64,000 nt of DNA, taken from positions 9,835 through 73,834 of the forward strand of contig CAZIDY010000014.1 in the NCBI GenBank assembly GCA_964538505.1. The letters are read 5' to 3'. This DNA comes from Zeimonas sp964538505. Its GTDB lineage: Bacteria > Pseudomonadota > Gammaproteobacteria > Burkholderiales > Burkholderiaceae_E. Position numbers and translations under genes: made by a program. This document shows, piece by piece, positions 25,135-33,378 of the stretch; position 1 is the stretch's first letter; each line of letters starts with the position of its first letter. The notes under the pieces were generated by a model that had not been told where the DNA came from, did not search any database, and saw only the letters and a list, made by a program, of their open reading frames with translations.

Positions 25135-25541
25135 GCGGCGACACGTTCTTCGCGCATGCGCTCACGCCGTTGTGGGTCGACGCGATCGTCTCGCTGCTGC
25201 TGATCAACGGTGCCGTCTTCTGCGTCGTCGGTGCATTGGGCCTGCTGCGGTTCCCGCATTTCTTCCTGCGTGCGCACCCGGCGGCGCTGCCGTACACGAT
25301 GGGGACGTGGTCGATCGCCGCGGCTTCGCTGGTCTGGTTCAGCGCGTCGCAGGAGAGCTTCTCGGTGCAGTCGTGGACGATCGTCGTGCTGCTGCCGATC
25401 GGTGCGCCGGTGGCGGTGGCGCTGCTGGCGCGCGCGGCGTTGTTCCGGTTGCGGCGCGCGGGGTACGTGGAGCCGCCGCCGCGCGGGGCGCAGGAGCCGG
25501 GGCGCTGGCGGTCGCGCGGGGGGAAGTCGCCGCCGGACTGA
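25131..25541 (+). CDS. mrpG: Mrp Na+/H+ antiporter subunit G
   Basis: 136 residues with three TM helices and the MnhG motif 'GALGLLRFPHFFLRAHPAAL', a variant of the usual 'RLPDxYTRxHAA'. The C-terminal tail is polar and probably cytoplasmic. Last gene of the operon; a hairpin follows at 25581-25630 before the convergent ttcA gene. Confidence 0.92.
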   Translation: MSGDTFFAHALTPLWVDAIVSLLLINGAVFCVVGALGLLRFPHFFLRAHPAALPYTMGTWSIAAASLVWFSASQESFSVQSWTIVVLLPIGAPVAVALLARAALFRLRRAGYVEPPPRGAQEPGRWRSRGGKSPPD

Positions 25542-25580
25542 GCGTCGTGCGCCGCCTGCCGCGCGAACGACGACCTCTCC

Positions 25581-25630
25581 TGCAAAGGTGCGGGCCGTCC
25601 GCCTCGGGGTAGATGGCCCGTGCCTTTGCA
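25581..25630. terminator. Inverted repeat between convergent mrpG and ttcA
   Basis: Two 16-base arms (25581-25596, TGCAAAGGTGCGGGCC; 25615-25630, GGCCCGTGCCTTTGCA) pair with only a two-base interruption around an 18-base loop. It lies between the two gene ends and could stop transcription from either side, though there is no T-tract on either strand. Rho-dependent or hairpin-assisted ending is the likely role. Confidence 0.5.
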
Positions 25631-25656
25631 CGCGCCGGCCGTTCGCGTGTCGGTGG

Positions 25657-26637
25657 TCAGCGTTCTTCGCGGAGCGCGGACGGGCGCTCGAGCTCCGGAT
25701 CGGGGTCGAAGGCGCGGTCGCCGTCGGCGAAGGGTGTGCCGGTGGGGCGCAGGCCGGCGAAGTCCCAGGCGGTGCGGTCGAGCAGGTGCGAGGGGACGAC
25801 GCGGCCGAGCGATGCGAAGACGTTTTCGACGCGACCGGGATGGCGGCGCTCCCATTCGCGCAGCATCTGCTTGATCTCCTGGCGCTTCAGGTTTGCCTGC
25901 GAGCCGCACAGGTTGCAGGGGATGATCGGGAACGCGCGCCATTCGGCGTAGGCGGAGAGGTCTTCTTCCTTCACGTAGGCGAGCGGGCGGATCACGACGT
26001 GCCGGCCGTCGTCGGAGACGAGCTTCGGCGGCATCGACTTCAGCTTGCCGCCGAAGAACAGGTTCAGGAAGAAGGTCTCGAGGATGTCGTCGCGATGATG
26101 GCCGAGCGCGATCTTCGTTGCGCCGAGCTCGTCGGCGACGCGATAGAGGATGCCGCGTCGCAGCCGCGAGCACAGCGAGCACATCGTGCGCCCCTCGGGG
26201 ATCACGCGCGTGACGATCGAGTAGGTGTCCTGCGTCTCGATGCGGAAGGGCACGCCGAGCGTGCGCAGGTAGTCGGGCAGCACGTGCTCGGGGAAGCCCG
26301 GCTGTTTCTGGTCGAGGTTCACGGCGACGAGCTCGAACTCGATGGGGGCGCGGGCGCGCAGTGTTCGCAGCAGGTCGAGCAGCGCGTAGCTGTCCTTGCC
26401 GCCGGAGAGACAGACCATCACGCGGTCGCCGGCTTCGATCATGCCGAAGTCGCCGATCGCTTCGCCGGTGAGTCGCAGCAGACGCTTGTGCAGCTTGTTG
26501 CGCTCGTAGGCGCGCTTGCGGTCGGTGGCGCCTGTCTGCGCCGCAGGACTCGCATGCGCGACGACACTGGTCTGCGCCCTGGCGCCGGGCTGCGTCCCGT
26601 CCGCGACCTTTGCCATTCCTGCGCTTCCCGAGCTCAT
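25657..26637 (-). CDS. ttcA: tRNA 2-thiocytidine biosynthesis protein TtcA
   Basis: 326 residues. The start chosen at 26637 overlaps the folB stop by ATGA; an internal Met at 26616 is the alternative. The PP-loop ATP site 'SGGKDSYALLD' and two CxxC motifs ('CSLCSR', 'CNLCGS') that hold the Fe-S cluster are present. TtcA thiolates cytidine 32 of certain tRNAs in the cytosol. The N-terminal 40 residues and the C-terminal acidic tail are variable. The order pteridine reductase-folB-ttcA is common in Burkholderiales. Confidence 0.95.
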   Translation of the reverse strand: MSSGSAGMAKVADGTQPGARAQTSVVAHASPAAQTGATDRKRAYERNKLHKRLLRLTGEAIGDFGMIEAGDRVMVCLSGGKDSYALLDLLRTLRARAPIEFELVAVNLDQKQPGFPEHVLPDYLRTLGVPFRIETQDTYSIVTRVIPEGRTMCSLCSRLRRGILYRVADELGATKIALGHHRDDILETFFLNLFFGGKLKSMPPKLVSDDGRHVVIRPLAYVKEEDLSAYAEWRAFPIIPCNLCGSQANLKRQEIKQMLREWERRHPGRVENVFASLGRVVPSHLLDRTAWDFAGLRPTGTPFADGDRAFDPDPELERPSALREER

Positions 26638-27023
26638 TGTGGGTGCCTCCAGACCTCGACGCGCACCGATCGCGCGCGCGGCAGCGGTTGCGGCTTGGTC
26701 ACCGCGACCTTCAGCGCACGCAGTCCGGGAAGCTTCTCCAGTTCGTCGGCCAGTTCGCCGCAGATCGTCTCCACCAGGCGGAAGCGCCGGTCGCCGCCGA
26801 CCAGGCGCTCCACCGCCTCGACGACGCGCTCGTAGTTCACGGTTTCCGACAGCAGGTCGCGACGCTGCTGCCGCGTGATGTCGGGTACGTAGAGCTCGAC
26901 GTCGATGACGATCGGGCGGCGCTTGGCCTGCTCGCGCTCGTAGACGCCGAGATAGCAGTCGATCTCGATGTCCTGCACGAGCACGCGGTAGCAGTCGGGG
27001 AATGCGGCGTTGTCGCGGGTCAT
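26634..27023 (-). CDS. folB: Dihydroneopterin aldolase
   Basis: 129 residues. It has the FolB fold features 'DIEIDCYLGVYEREQAKRRPIVIDVEL' (with the substrate Glu) and 'LVETICGELADEL', and the catalytic Lys in 'VAVTKPQPLP'. It converts 7,8-dihydroneopterin to 6-hydroxymethyldihydropterin in folate synthesis. The pteridine reductase gene lies 12 bases upstream, and ttcA overlaps downstream. The paired location suggests folate or monapterin metabolism. Confidence 0.92.
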   Translation of the reverse strand: MTRDNAAFPDCYRVLVQDIEIDCYLGVYEREQAKRRPIVIDVELYVPDITRQQRRDLLSETVNYERVVEAVERLVGGDRRFRLVETICGELADELEKLPGLRALKVAVTKPQPLPRARSVRVEVWRHPQ

Positions 27024-27035
27024 GATGTGCGCGCT

Positions 27036-27779
27036 TCAGCGCGAAACGAGGGAGCTGCCGCCGTCGACGTGCAGCACGTGGCCGGTAATGTAGTCGTTGC
27101 CGTCGAGCAGGAACGCGACGGCGCGTGCGATGTCGTCGCCGGTGCCGATGCGCTCCAGCGGGATCGCCGACTCGATCGCGTGCCGTTCCGCATCGGTGAA
27201 GACGTCGTGCTCGGGCCAGTCGAGCGAGCCCGGTGCGACGGCGTTCACCCGGATCTCGGGCGCGAGCTCGAGCGCGAGCGCGCGCGTGAGCGCGACGACG
27301 CCGGCCTTCGCGGCCGCGTACACGGCGAAACCGGCGAGCGGACGATCGGCGCGCGCATCGGCGATGTTCACGATCGTGCCGCCGCGTGCGCGCAGCCACC
27401 GCACCGCGGCCTGGCTCGTGAACAGCGTCGCCTTCAGATTGCCGTCGACGATTTCGTTCCACAGCGTTTCGTCGATCGAGCCGATCGGGGTGCGCAGGAA
27501 GGTCGAGGCGTTGTTCACCAGCCCGTCGAGGCGCCCGTGCCATTTCGCTGCCGAGTCGACGACGCGCGCGCAATCGTCCGCCTGGGAGAGGTCTGCCTCG
27601 AACGCGCGCGCGGAGCCTGTGCGCATCGCATCGAGCTCGCCCGCGAGCGCCTCGGCCTCCTCGGCCGAGCGGCGGTAGTGGATCGCGACATCGAAGCCGT
27701 GCGCGTGCAGGTGCCGTGCGATCTGCGCGCCGATGCGGCGGGCCGCACCGGTGACCAGGACGACGCGATTCGGATGCAT
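27036..27779 (-). CDS. Pteridine reductase-type short-chain dehydrogenase (FolM/PTR1-like)
   Basis: 247 residues. Rossmann motif 'VTGAARRIGAQIARHLH' with the extra Arg residues seen in pteridine reductases, 'NNAS' in place of NNAG, and catalytic Tyr/Lys in 'VYAAAKAG'. It ends 'GHVLHVDGGSSL'. NADPH-dependent reduction of dihydrofolate or dihydromonapterin is expected. Placement directly before folB supports a pterin substrate over general SDR activity. Confidence 0.88.
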   Translation of the reverse strand: MHPNRVVLVTGAARRIGAQIARHLHAHGFDVAIHYRRSAEEAEALAGELDAMRTGSARAFEADLSQADDCARVVDSAAKWHGRLDGLVNNASTFLRTPIGSIDETLWNEIVDGNLKATLFTSQAAVRWLRARGGTIVNIADARADRPLAGFAVYAAAKAGVVALTRALALELAPEIRVNAVAPGSLDWPEHDVFTDAERHAIESAIPLERIGTGDDIARAVAFLLDGNDYITGHVLHVDGGSSLVSR

Positions 27780-27912
27780 GGCGCATCGAGTGTAAGGCAT
27801 CCGGCTCCCCCGACTGGTACGATCGATGCTTTCGCGCAGGTCGGCCCGGCTTTCGCCGCAGTCCCGTTCCGGCGGCACCGTTCCCGCAGTCCCGCTCCCG
27901 CAGTTCACTTCG

Positions 27913-28824
27913 ATGCTCGCTTTCCTCCCACCGGTCGCTCGCGCCGCGGTCGCGGTAACGCTGCTCGTCGTGAACACGCTGTTCTGGTGCGTGCTGCTGT
28001 TCCTGCTCGCACTCGTGAAGCTGTCGCTGCCCTTCGAGCGTGTACGCAAGGCGATCGATCCGCTGCTCAACGACGTCGCCACGCGGTGGATCGCCGGAAA
28101 CAACGCGTGGATGCGCCTGACGCAGCCCACCGAATGGGACGTCGAAGGCCTCGAGCACATCGATCCGCACGGCTGGTATCTCGTCAGCTGCAATCACCAG
28201 TCGTGGGTCGACATCTTCGTGCTGCAGCGCCTGCTGAACCGGCGCATCCCGTTGCTGAAATTCTTCCTGAAGTACGAGCTGATCTACGTGCCGGTGATGG
28301 GGCTCGCCTGGTGGGCGCTCGATTTCCCGTTCATGCGAAGGCATTCCGACAAGTACCTGCGCAGGCACCCGGAGAAGCGCCTCGAGGATCTCGAGACGAC
28401 GAAGCGCGCCTGCGAGAAGTTTGCGCGGCTGCCGACGAGCGTGATGAACTTCGTCGAGGGAACGCGCTTCACGCGCGAAAAGCACGAGGCGCAGCGCTCG
28501 CCGTACCGGCACCTGCTCAAGCCGAAGTCGGGTGCACTGGCGCTGACGCTCAACGCACTCGGCGAGCGTTTCGATTCGCTGATCGACGTGACGATCGTCT
28601 ATCCGGGAGGGGTGCCGACCTTCTGGCAGTTCCTGCGCGGCGACGTCGAACGGATCGTCGTGCGGATGGCGCGTCGACCGATCCCCTCCGAGTTCTTCCA
28701 CGCCGACGCGATGGCCGACTCGCGCGCGCGCAAGCGCGTGCAGGCGTGGCTGCATGAGCTGTGGCAGGAGAAGGACCGGCAGATCGACGCGCTGCTGCAG
28801 GCGCCGCAGCGCGTAGTCGCGTGA
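27913..28824 (+). CDS. 1-acyl-sn-glycerol-3-phosphate acyltransferase family protein
   Basis: 303 residues from the ATG at 27913, chosen because the TM helix (about 8-33) starts soon after; an upstream start at 27826 adds a low-complexity Ser/Arg leader. PlsC motifs are present: 'NHQSWVD' (HX4D) and 'NFVEGTRFT' (acyl acceptor site). The length and the 'EKHEAQRSPYRHLLKPKSGAL' segment resemble YihG/YiiD-type acyltransferases. It acts at the inner membrane in phospholipid synthesis or remodelling. Its stop overlaps the next start (GTGA). Confidence 0.88.
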   Translation: MLAFLPPVARAAVAVTLLVVNTLFWCVLLFLLALVKLSLPFERVRKAIDPLLNDVATRWIAGNNAWMRLTQPTEWDVEGLEHIDPHGWYLVSCNHQSWVDIFVLQRLLNRRIPLLKFFLKYELIYVPVMGLAWWALDFPFMRRHSDKYLRRHPEKRLEDLETTKRACEKFARLPTSVMNFVEGTRFTREKHEAQRSPYRHLLKPKSGALALTLNALGERFDSLIDVTIVYPGGVPTFWQFLRGDVERIVVRMARRPIPSEFFHADAMADSRARKRVQAWLHELWQEKDRQIDALLQAPQRVVA

Positions 28825-30017
28825 GCTTCGAAGCGCCAGCGGCGCCGGCGCTCGCCGCTTCGCAGGCGCTCGTGCGCCGCATCGGCGAGACGATTGATGC
28901 GGCGGGCGGCTGGATCGGCTTCGACCGCTACCTGCAGCACGCGCTCTACGAACCCGGGCTCGGCTACTACAGTGGGCCGAACCGGGTCTTCGGCGCCGAG
29001 GGCGACTTCGTCACCGCGCCCGAGATGTCGTCGCTGTTCGGCGGCTGCGTGGCCGTGCAGTGCGCGCAATGGCTCGACGAGGTCGGCGGCGGGATCGTCG
29101 AGTTCGGTGCCGGCTCGGGCGCGCTGGCCGCGCAGGTGCTGTCGACGCTGCGCGACGCGGATTCTCTGCCGGACAGCTACGCGATCGTCGAGCTGTCGGC
29201 CCCGCTGCGCGAACGCCAGCGCCGGACGATCGATGCCGCGGGGCCCGGGCTGCTCGAGCGCGTGCGCTGGCTCGATGAACTCCCCGAGCGCATCGAGGGC
29301 GTCGTGCTCGCCAACGAGGTGCTCGATGCGATGCCGGTGCGGGTGTTCCGCTGCGCGGGCGCCGACGTGCTCGAGCGGGGCGTGACGCGCGTGGGGGACG
29401 ACGCGCTCGGCTGGGCCGAGCGCGCAGCCGACCCGCGATTCGCCGCACTCGTGCACGAGCGGCTGCGCGAGGCGTGGAGCGTGTACGCGGGCGAGCGCAT
29501 CGAGGTGCTGCGCGAGGCGGCGCCGTACGTCTCGGAGATCGGCGAGCAGGCCGAGGCGTGGGTGCAGACGGTCGGCTCTCGGCTGGCGCGCGGTGCGATG
29601 CTGCTGATCGACTATGGCTTTCCGCGGCACGAGCTCTACCACCCGCAGCGCGACGGCGGCACGCTGCGCTGTCATTTCCGCCATCGTTCGCACGACGATC
29701 CGTTCCTGTGGCCGGGGCTGCAGGACGTCACCGCGCACGTCGATTTCAGCGCCGTCGGCGACGCGGCCGCGCGCGCAGGGCTCGAGCTGCTCGGCTTCCA
29801 GTCGCAGGCCCGATTCCTGCTCGACTGCGGGCTGCTGGACGCCTGCGCCGCGATTCCGCGCGACGACCTGCGCGCGTGGACACGCGAGACGCACGCGGTG
29901 CAGCGGCTGCTTTCGGAAGCGGAGATGGGCGAGCTGTTCAAGGCGATCGCGTTCGGGCGCGGCGTGGCGGATGACGCGGTGGGGTTTCGGTCGCGCGATC
30001 GGCGTGCTTCGCTGTAG
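28821..30017 (+). CDS. SAM-dependent methyltransferase, NDUFAF7/MidA family (COG1565)
   Basis: 398 residues from a GTG overlapping the acyltransferase stop. Family segments are 'FDRYLQHALYEPGLGYYSG', 'GDFVTAPEMSSLFGGCVA' and the SAM-binding 'IVEFGAGSGALAAQVL', then 'VVLANEVLDAMPVRVF'. The eukaryotic homologue methylates an Arg of a complex I subunit; the bacterial target is unproven. This gene next to the pteridine reductase operon is a common betaproteobacterial arrangement. Confidence 0.9.
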   Translation: MSFEAPAAPALAASQALVRRIGETIDAAGGWIGFDRYLQHALYEPGLGYYSGPNRVFGAEGDFVTAPEMSSLFGGCVAVQCAQWLDEVGGGIVEFGAGSGALAAQVLSTLRDADSLPDSYAIVELSAPLRERQRRTIDAAGPGLLERVRWLDELPERIEGVVLANEVLDAMPVRVFRCAGADVLERGVTRVGDDALGWAERAADPRFAALVHERLREAWSVYAGERIEVLREAAPYVSEIGEQAEAWVQTVGSRLARGAMLLIDYGFPRHELYHPQRDGGTLRCHFRHRSHDDPFLWPGLQDVTAHVDFSAVGDAAARAGLELLGFQSQARFLLDCGLLDACAAIPRDDLRAWTRETHAVQRLLSEAEMGELFKAIAFGRGVADDAVGFRSRDRRASL

Positions 30018-30027
30018 GAAGCCGGCG

Positions 30028-30927
30028 ATGCGGTGGGGGCTGAAGATGCTGCGTCGGATGGGCCGGGAGCGGCGCCGCGTCGCGACCGAGTCGTGCAATG
30101 CCGCGGCGGTCCGTGCCTGCCTGGTGCTCATCGGCGCCGTCGGCGCCGCCGATCTCACGATGTCGTCGGCGGGTGCGAATCCGGGGCCGTCGGTCGAGTC
30201 GCCCGATGTCATCACGCGCTCGATCGAGCGGCGACCGCCGGCGCGGCCGCTCGTCGAGGCCGGCCGCGTCGATGTGGGTGCGCTGTCGGCGGCTGACCTC
30301 GAGCGCCTCGCACAGGCGTCGCGCGAGCGCTGGCAGCGCAGCACGCACGGGCCGATGCTGTTTCGCATCCTGCCCGAGCGCCTGGAATCGTCCGGGTTGC
30401 CGCAAGCCGATACGCGGGGCGCCCGACTGGTCGCGCTTTATTGCGTGCAGTGCCACAACCTGCCAAATCCGGCGATGCACGATGCGCGTACCTGGCCGAA
30501 GGTGGTGCGTCGAATGGTGCCGCGCATGGAAGGTCGGGGAAACCTCGGACCGCTGATGGCCGATCTGATGCGCGCGCCGGGGGCGGGCGAGCGTGCGATG
30601 GCTGCACCCACGCCCGACGAGGAACTCGAGATCGTTCGCTACCTGCAGCGGCACGCGCAACGCGGATTCGATCCGGCCGCCGAACCCGAAATCGCCCGGG
30701 CGCTCGAGCGCGGCGCCGGTCGCATGTTCGCCGACGCCTGCAGCCAGTGCCACGTGCTGCCCGATCCGTCGCAGCATACGGCGGAGGAATGGCCGAAGGT
30801 GGTCGAGCGCATGCGCGACAATCTCGAGTGGATGAATCGCGCCGTCGGCGGCCGCCTCGATGCGCGCGAGCCGCAGTTGTCGGTCGCGGATATCGTCGGC
30901 TTCCTGCAGACGCATGCTCGCAGGTGA
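30028..30927 (+). CDS. Exported dihaem cytochrome c
   Basis: 299 residues; a Met at 30046 is an alternative start. After a basic N terminus and a hydrophobic segment (about 25-48), two haem sites appear: 'YCVQCHNLPNPAMHDARTWPKVVRRM' and 'CSQCHVLPDPSQHTAEEWPKVVERM'. The two domains share the pattern CxxCHxLPxPxxH..W..VV.RM, so the gene arose by internal duplication. The His after each haem site and the Met in 'RM' are candidate axial or structural residues. Partners are unknown. Confidence 0.82.
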   Translation: MRWGLKMLRRMGRERRRVATESCNAAAVRACLVLIGAVGAADLTMSSAGANPGPSVESPDVITRSIERRPPARPLVEAGRVDVGALSAADLERLAQASRERWQRSTHGPMLFRILPERLESSGLPQADTRGARLVALYCVQCHNLPNPAMHDARTWPKVVRRMVPRMEGRGNLGPLMADLMRAPGAGERAMAAPTPDEELEIVRYLQRHAQRGFDPAAEPEIARALERGAGRMFADACSQCHVLPDPSQHTAEEWPKVVERMRDNLEWMNRAVGGRLDAREPQLSVADIVGFLQTHARR

Positions 30928-30954
30928 AGCGGGACGATCGCCGTCCAGATTCGA

Positions 30955-31149
30955 ATGATGAAGTGGCTGCTCGTCGTCGTTCTTGCGCTGGCGCTCTTTT
31001 CCGGGTTGATGCCGGTGCTGCGCCGCTTCGGCATCGGCCGGCTGCCGGGTGACTTCGAGTTCCGCGCCTTCGGCCGCCACTGGTCGATCCCGGTGACATC
31101 GACCGTGCTGCTGTCGCTCCTTGCTGCGCTGCTTGCCCGGTTGCTTTGA
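30955..31149 (+). CDS. DUF2905 small membrane protein
   Basis: 64 residues with two TM helices, 'WLLVVVLALALFSGL' and 'VTSTVLLSLLAALLARLL', separated by the DUF2905 signature 'RFGIGRLPGDFEF'. The family is widespread and uncharacterised. ATG at 30955 or the adjacent ATG at 30958. It lies 27 bases after the dihaem cytochrome gene and converges on cca. Confidence 0.88.
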   Translation: MMKWLLVVVLALALFSGLMPVLRRFGIGRLPGDFEFRAFGRHWSIPVTSTVLLSLLAALLARLL

Positions 31150-31162
31150 AGATCTGCCGTAG

Positions 31163-32386
31163 TCAGCGCCGGATGCCGAGCGCCCCCGCAATCGCCTCGG
31201 CCCGCGCGTCGTGCAAGGCCTCGCGGATCTTCTGCGGCGCGCCTTCGTGCGCTCGCGCGATCGAAGCGGTGTCGACCGACGCGAAGGCGCGTGCGGCATC
31301 GCGCAGGTGCTGCGTCTGCGGATAGGGACGTGACTCGAGCCCGAGCCGGCCACGGTAGTCGGCTTCGCAGGCGGCGAGGACGTCGTCGAGTCGATGCGGG
31401 CGACGCGCGTAGTCGATGCGCTCGAGCAGCTTCGCGATCGTTCCCGCGCGCAGTTCGAGCGCACGATGCACGAGCCCGTGCTCGCGGGCGACGATGCGCG
31501 CGAGGTCGCGGCACTCGACCGGCACGCGCAGTCGCGCGCACAGCTGGTCGACGAGCTGTACCGAGCGCTGCTCGTGCGCGATGTGGCGCGGCCATTCGTC
31601 GGGCGGCGTCGTTCCCTTGCCGAGGTCGTGCACGAGCGCGGCGAAGCGCACCGGCAACGAGGCGCCTGCGTCGGCCGCGAAGTCGACGACCATCATCACG
31701 TGCACGCCGGTATCGATTTCGGGGTGGTAGTCGGCGCGCTGCGGCACGCCCCACAGGCGGTCGAGCTCGGGCATCACGCGCGCGAGCGCGCCGCACTCGC
31801 GCAGCACGTCGAACATGCGCGAAGGGCGCCGCTCCATCAGCCCGCGCGAGATCTCCTGCCAGACGCGCTCGGCGACGAGCGCGTCGGCTTCGCCCTGCTC
31901 GACCATCGTGCGCATCAGCGCCATCGTCTCCGGCGCGACGGTGAAGCCATCGAAGCGCGCTGCGAAGCGTGCGACGCGCAGGATGCGGACCGGGTCCTCG
32001 GCGAAGGCCGTGCCGACGTGGCGCAGCAGGCCTGCGCGCAGGTCGGCGTGGCCGCCGTGCGGATCGACCAGCGTTCCGTCCTCGGCGATCGCCATTGCGT
32101 TGATCGTCAGGTCGCGCCGCAGCAGGTCGTCCTCGAGCGTGACGTCGGGGGAGGCGTGCACTTCGAAGCCGCGATAGCCGCGGGCGGTCTTGCGCTCGGT
32201 GCGTGCGAGTGCGTATTCCTCATGCGTCTGCGGATGCAGGAACACCGGGAAATCGCGTCCTACCGGGCGAAAGCCGCGCGCGACGAGCTCGTCGGAGGTG
32301 GCTCCGACGACGACCCAGTCGCGATCCTTCACCGGGAGCCCGAGGAGCTCGTCGCGAACCGAGCCGCCGACCCGATAGATCTTCAT
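31163..32386 (-). CDS. cca: Multifunctional CCA tRNA nucleotidyltransferase
   Basis: 407 residues. The class II nucleotidyltransferase site 'GGSVRDELLGLPVKDRDWVVVG' at the N terminus gives the DxD pair. 'RRDLTINAMA' and 'FAEDPVRILRVARFAARF' follow. An HD phosphohydrolase domain ('ALVHDLGKGTTP', about 225-325) marks the long bacterial form that also has phosphatase/phosphodiesterase activity. It adds or repairs the 3' CCA of tRNAs. Confidence 0.96.
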   Translation of the reverse strand: MKIYRVGGSVRDELLGLPVKDRDWVVVGATSDELVARGFRPVGRDFPVFLHPQTHEEYALARTERKTARGYRGFEVHASPDVTLEDDLLRRDLTINAMAIAEDGTLVDPHGGHADLRAGLLRHVGTAFAEDPVRILRVARFAARFDGFTVAPETMALMRTMVEQGEADALVAERVWQEISRGLMERRPSRMFDVLRECGALARVMPELDRLWGVPQRADYHPEIDTGVHVMMVVDFAADAGASLPVRFAALVHDLGKGTTPPDEWPRHIAHEQRSVQLVDQLCARLRVPVECRDLARIVAREHGLVHRALELRAGTIAKLLERIDYARRPHRLDDVLAACEADYRGRLGLESRPYPQTQHLRDAARAFASVDTASIARAHEGAPQKIREALHDARAEAIAGALGIRR

Positions 32387-32405
32387 CGGCGGCTGCTCGC
32401 TGCGA

Positions 32406-33371
32406 TCAGCGTCCGGCGCGCCGGCGGTCCTCGGCCAGCCGCAGCTCGTGCACGTCGATATACGACGGTGCGACGGCGGCGAGCGTTCTCGGCTCGATGC
32501 GAAGCTCCGCTGCGATCGGGCCGGCGGCGACGTTGTCGACCGACAGCGAGTCGAAGTTGTCGCGCGACATGTGCAGCGGACCCGGCGCCCATTCGAGCAG
32601 CCTTGCCTGGAGTCTGCCGAGCCCGTCGGGCAGGCCGATGACGGTGCGCTGGCGGCCGCCGAGCTCGCCGACGAAACGGATCAGCTCGCGCAGCGTCCAC
32701 ACTTCGGGGCCGGCCAGCCCGTAACAGCGGTGCACGGCGAACTGCCCGTCGAGGGCGCGCACGATCGCAGCCGCCACGTCGCCGACCCAGACCGGCTGGA
32801 AGCGGGCATCGGCGCGTCCGACCATCAGCATCGGAAGCCATCGCTGCAGCGTGATGAAGCGCTCGATCAGTGCATCGCCCCGCCCGAAGACCACCGCAGG
32901 GCGAAACACCGTCCATTGCAGGTCCTTCGCTTCGCGCACCTGCTTCTCGCCGGCCGTCTTCGAGCGCAGGTACATCGACGGGAGCGTGCGCTCGCCGTCT
33001 TCCTGCACGCCGAGGGCCGAGACATGCAACAGCCGCTGGACGCCCGCGGTGCGTGCCGCCTCGACCAGGCGCGCCGGCAGCTGTACGTGAGCGCGCTCGA
33101 AGCCCGGCCCCCACGGTGTGCCGCGTCCGCCGTCGAGCGTGCCGACGAGGTTGATCACCGCATCAGCGCTGCGCATCAGCGACGCGAGCGTTGCATCGTC
33201 GTGCACGTCGGCCTGGAACACCTGCACCGTGGGAAGCGTGAGCAGTGCGCGCGCCCGCTCGCGATTGCGCGTCGGCACGATCACGTGTCGCGCCTGCGCG
33301 GCCAGGCGCGCAGCGACATGGCGACCGATGAAGCCGCTGCCGCCGAGGATGAGTACGCGTCTGTTCGTCAT
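32406..33371 (-). CDS. NAD(P)-binding NDUFA9-like / NmrA-type protein
   Basis: 321 residues. N-terminal Rossmann motif 'ILGGSGFIGRHVAARL', then 'ADAVINLVGTLDGG' and 'RLLHVSALGVQEDGER...YLRSKTAGEKQV', the atypical-SDR pattern of complex I NDUFA9-like proteins. The usual catalytic Tyr/Lys pair is present as 'YLRSKTAGE'. Bacterial members are often placed next to cca and a soluble lytic transglycosylase, as here. The substrate is unknown. Confidence 0.88.
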   Translation of the reverse strand: MTNRRVLILGGSGFIGRHVAARLAAQARHVIVPTRNRERARALLTLPTVQVFQADVHDDATLASLMRSADAVINLVGTLDGGRGTPWGPGFERAHVQLPARLVEAARTAGVQRLLHVSALGVQEDGERTLPSMYLRSKTAGEKQVREAKDLQWTVFRPAVVFGRGDALIERFITLQRWLPMLMVGRADARFQPVWVGDVAAAIVRALDGQFAVHRCYGLAGPEVWTLRELIRFVGELGGRQRTVIGLPDGLGRLQARLLEWAPGPLHMSRDNFDSLSVDNVAAGPIAAELRIEPRTLAAVAPSYIDVHELRLAEDRRRAGR

Positions 33372-33378
33372 GCGGCCT

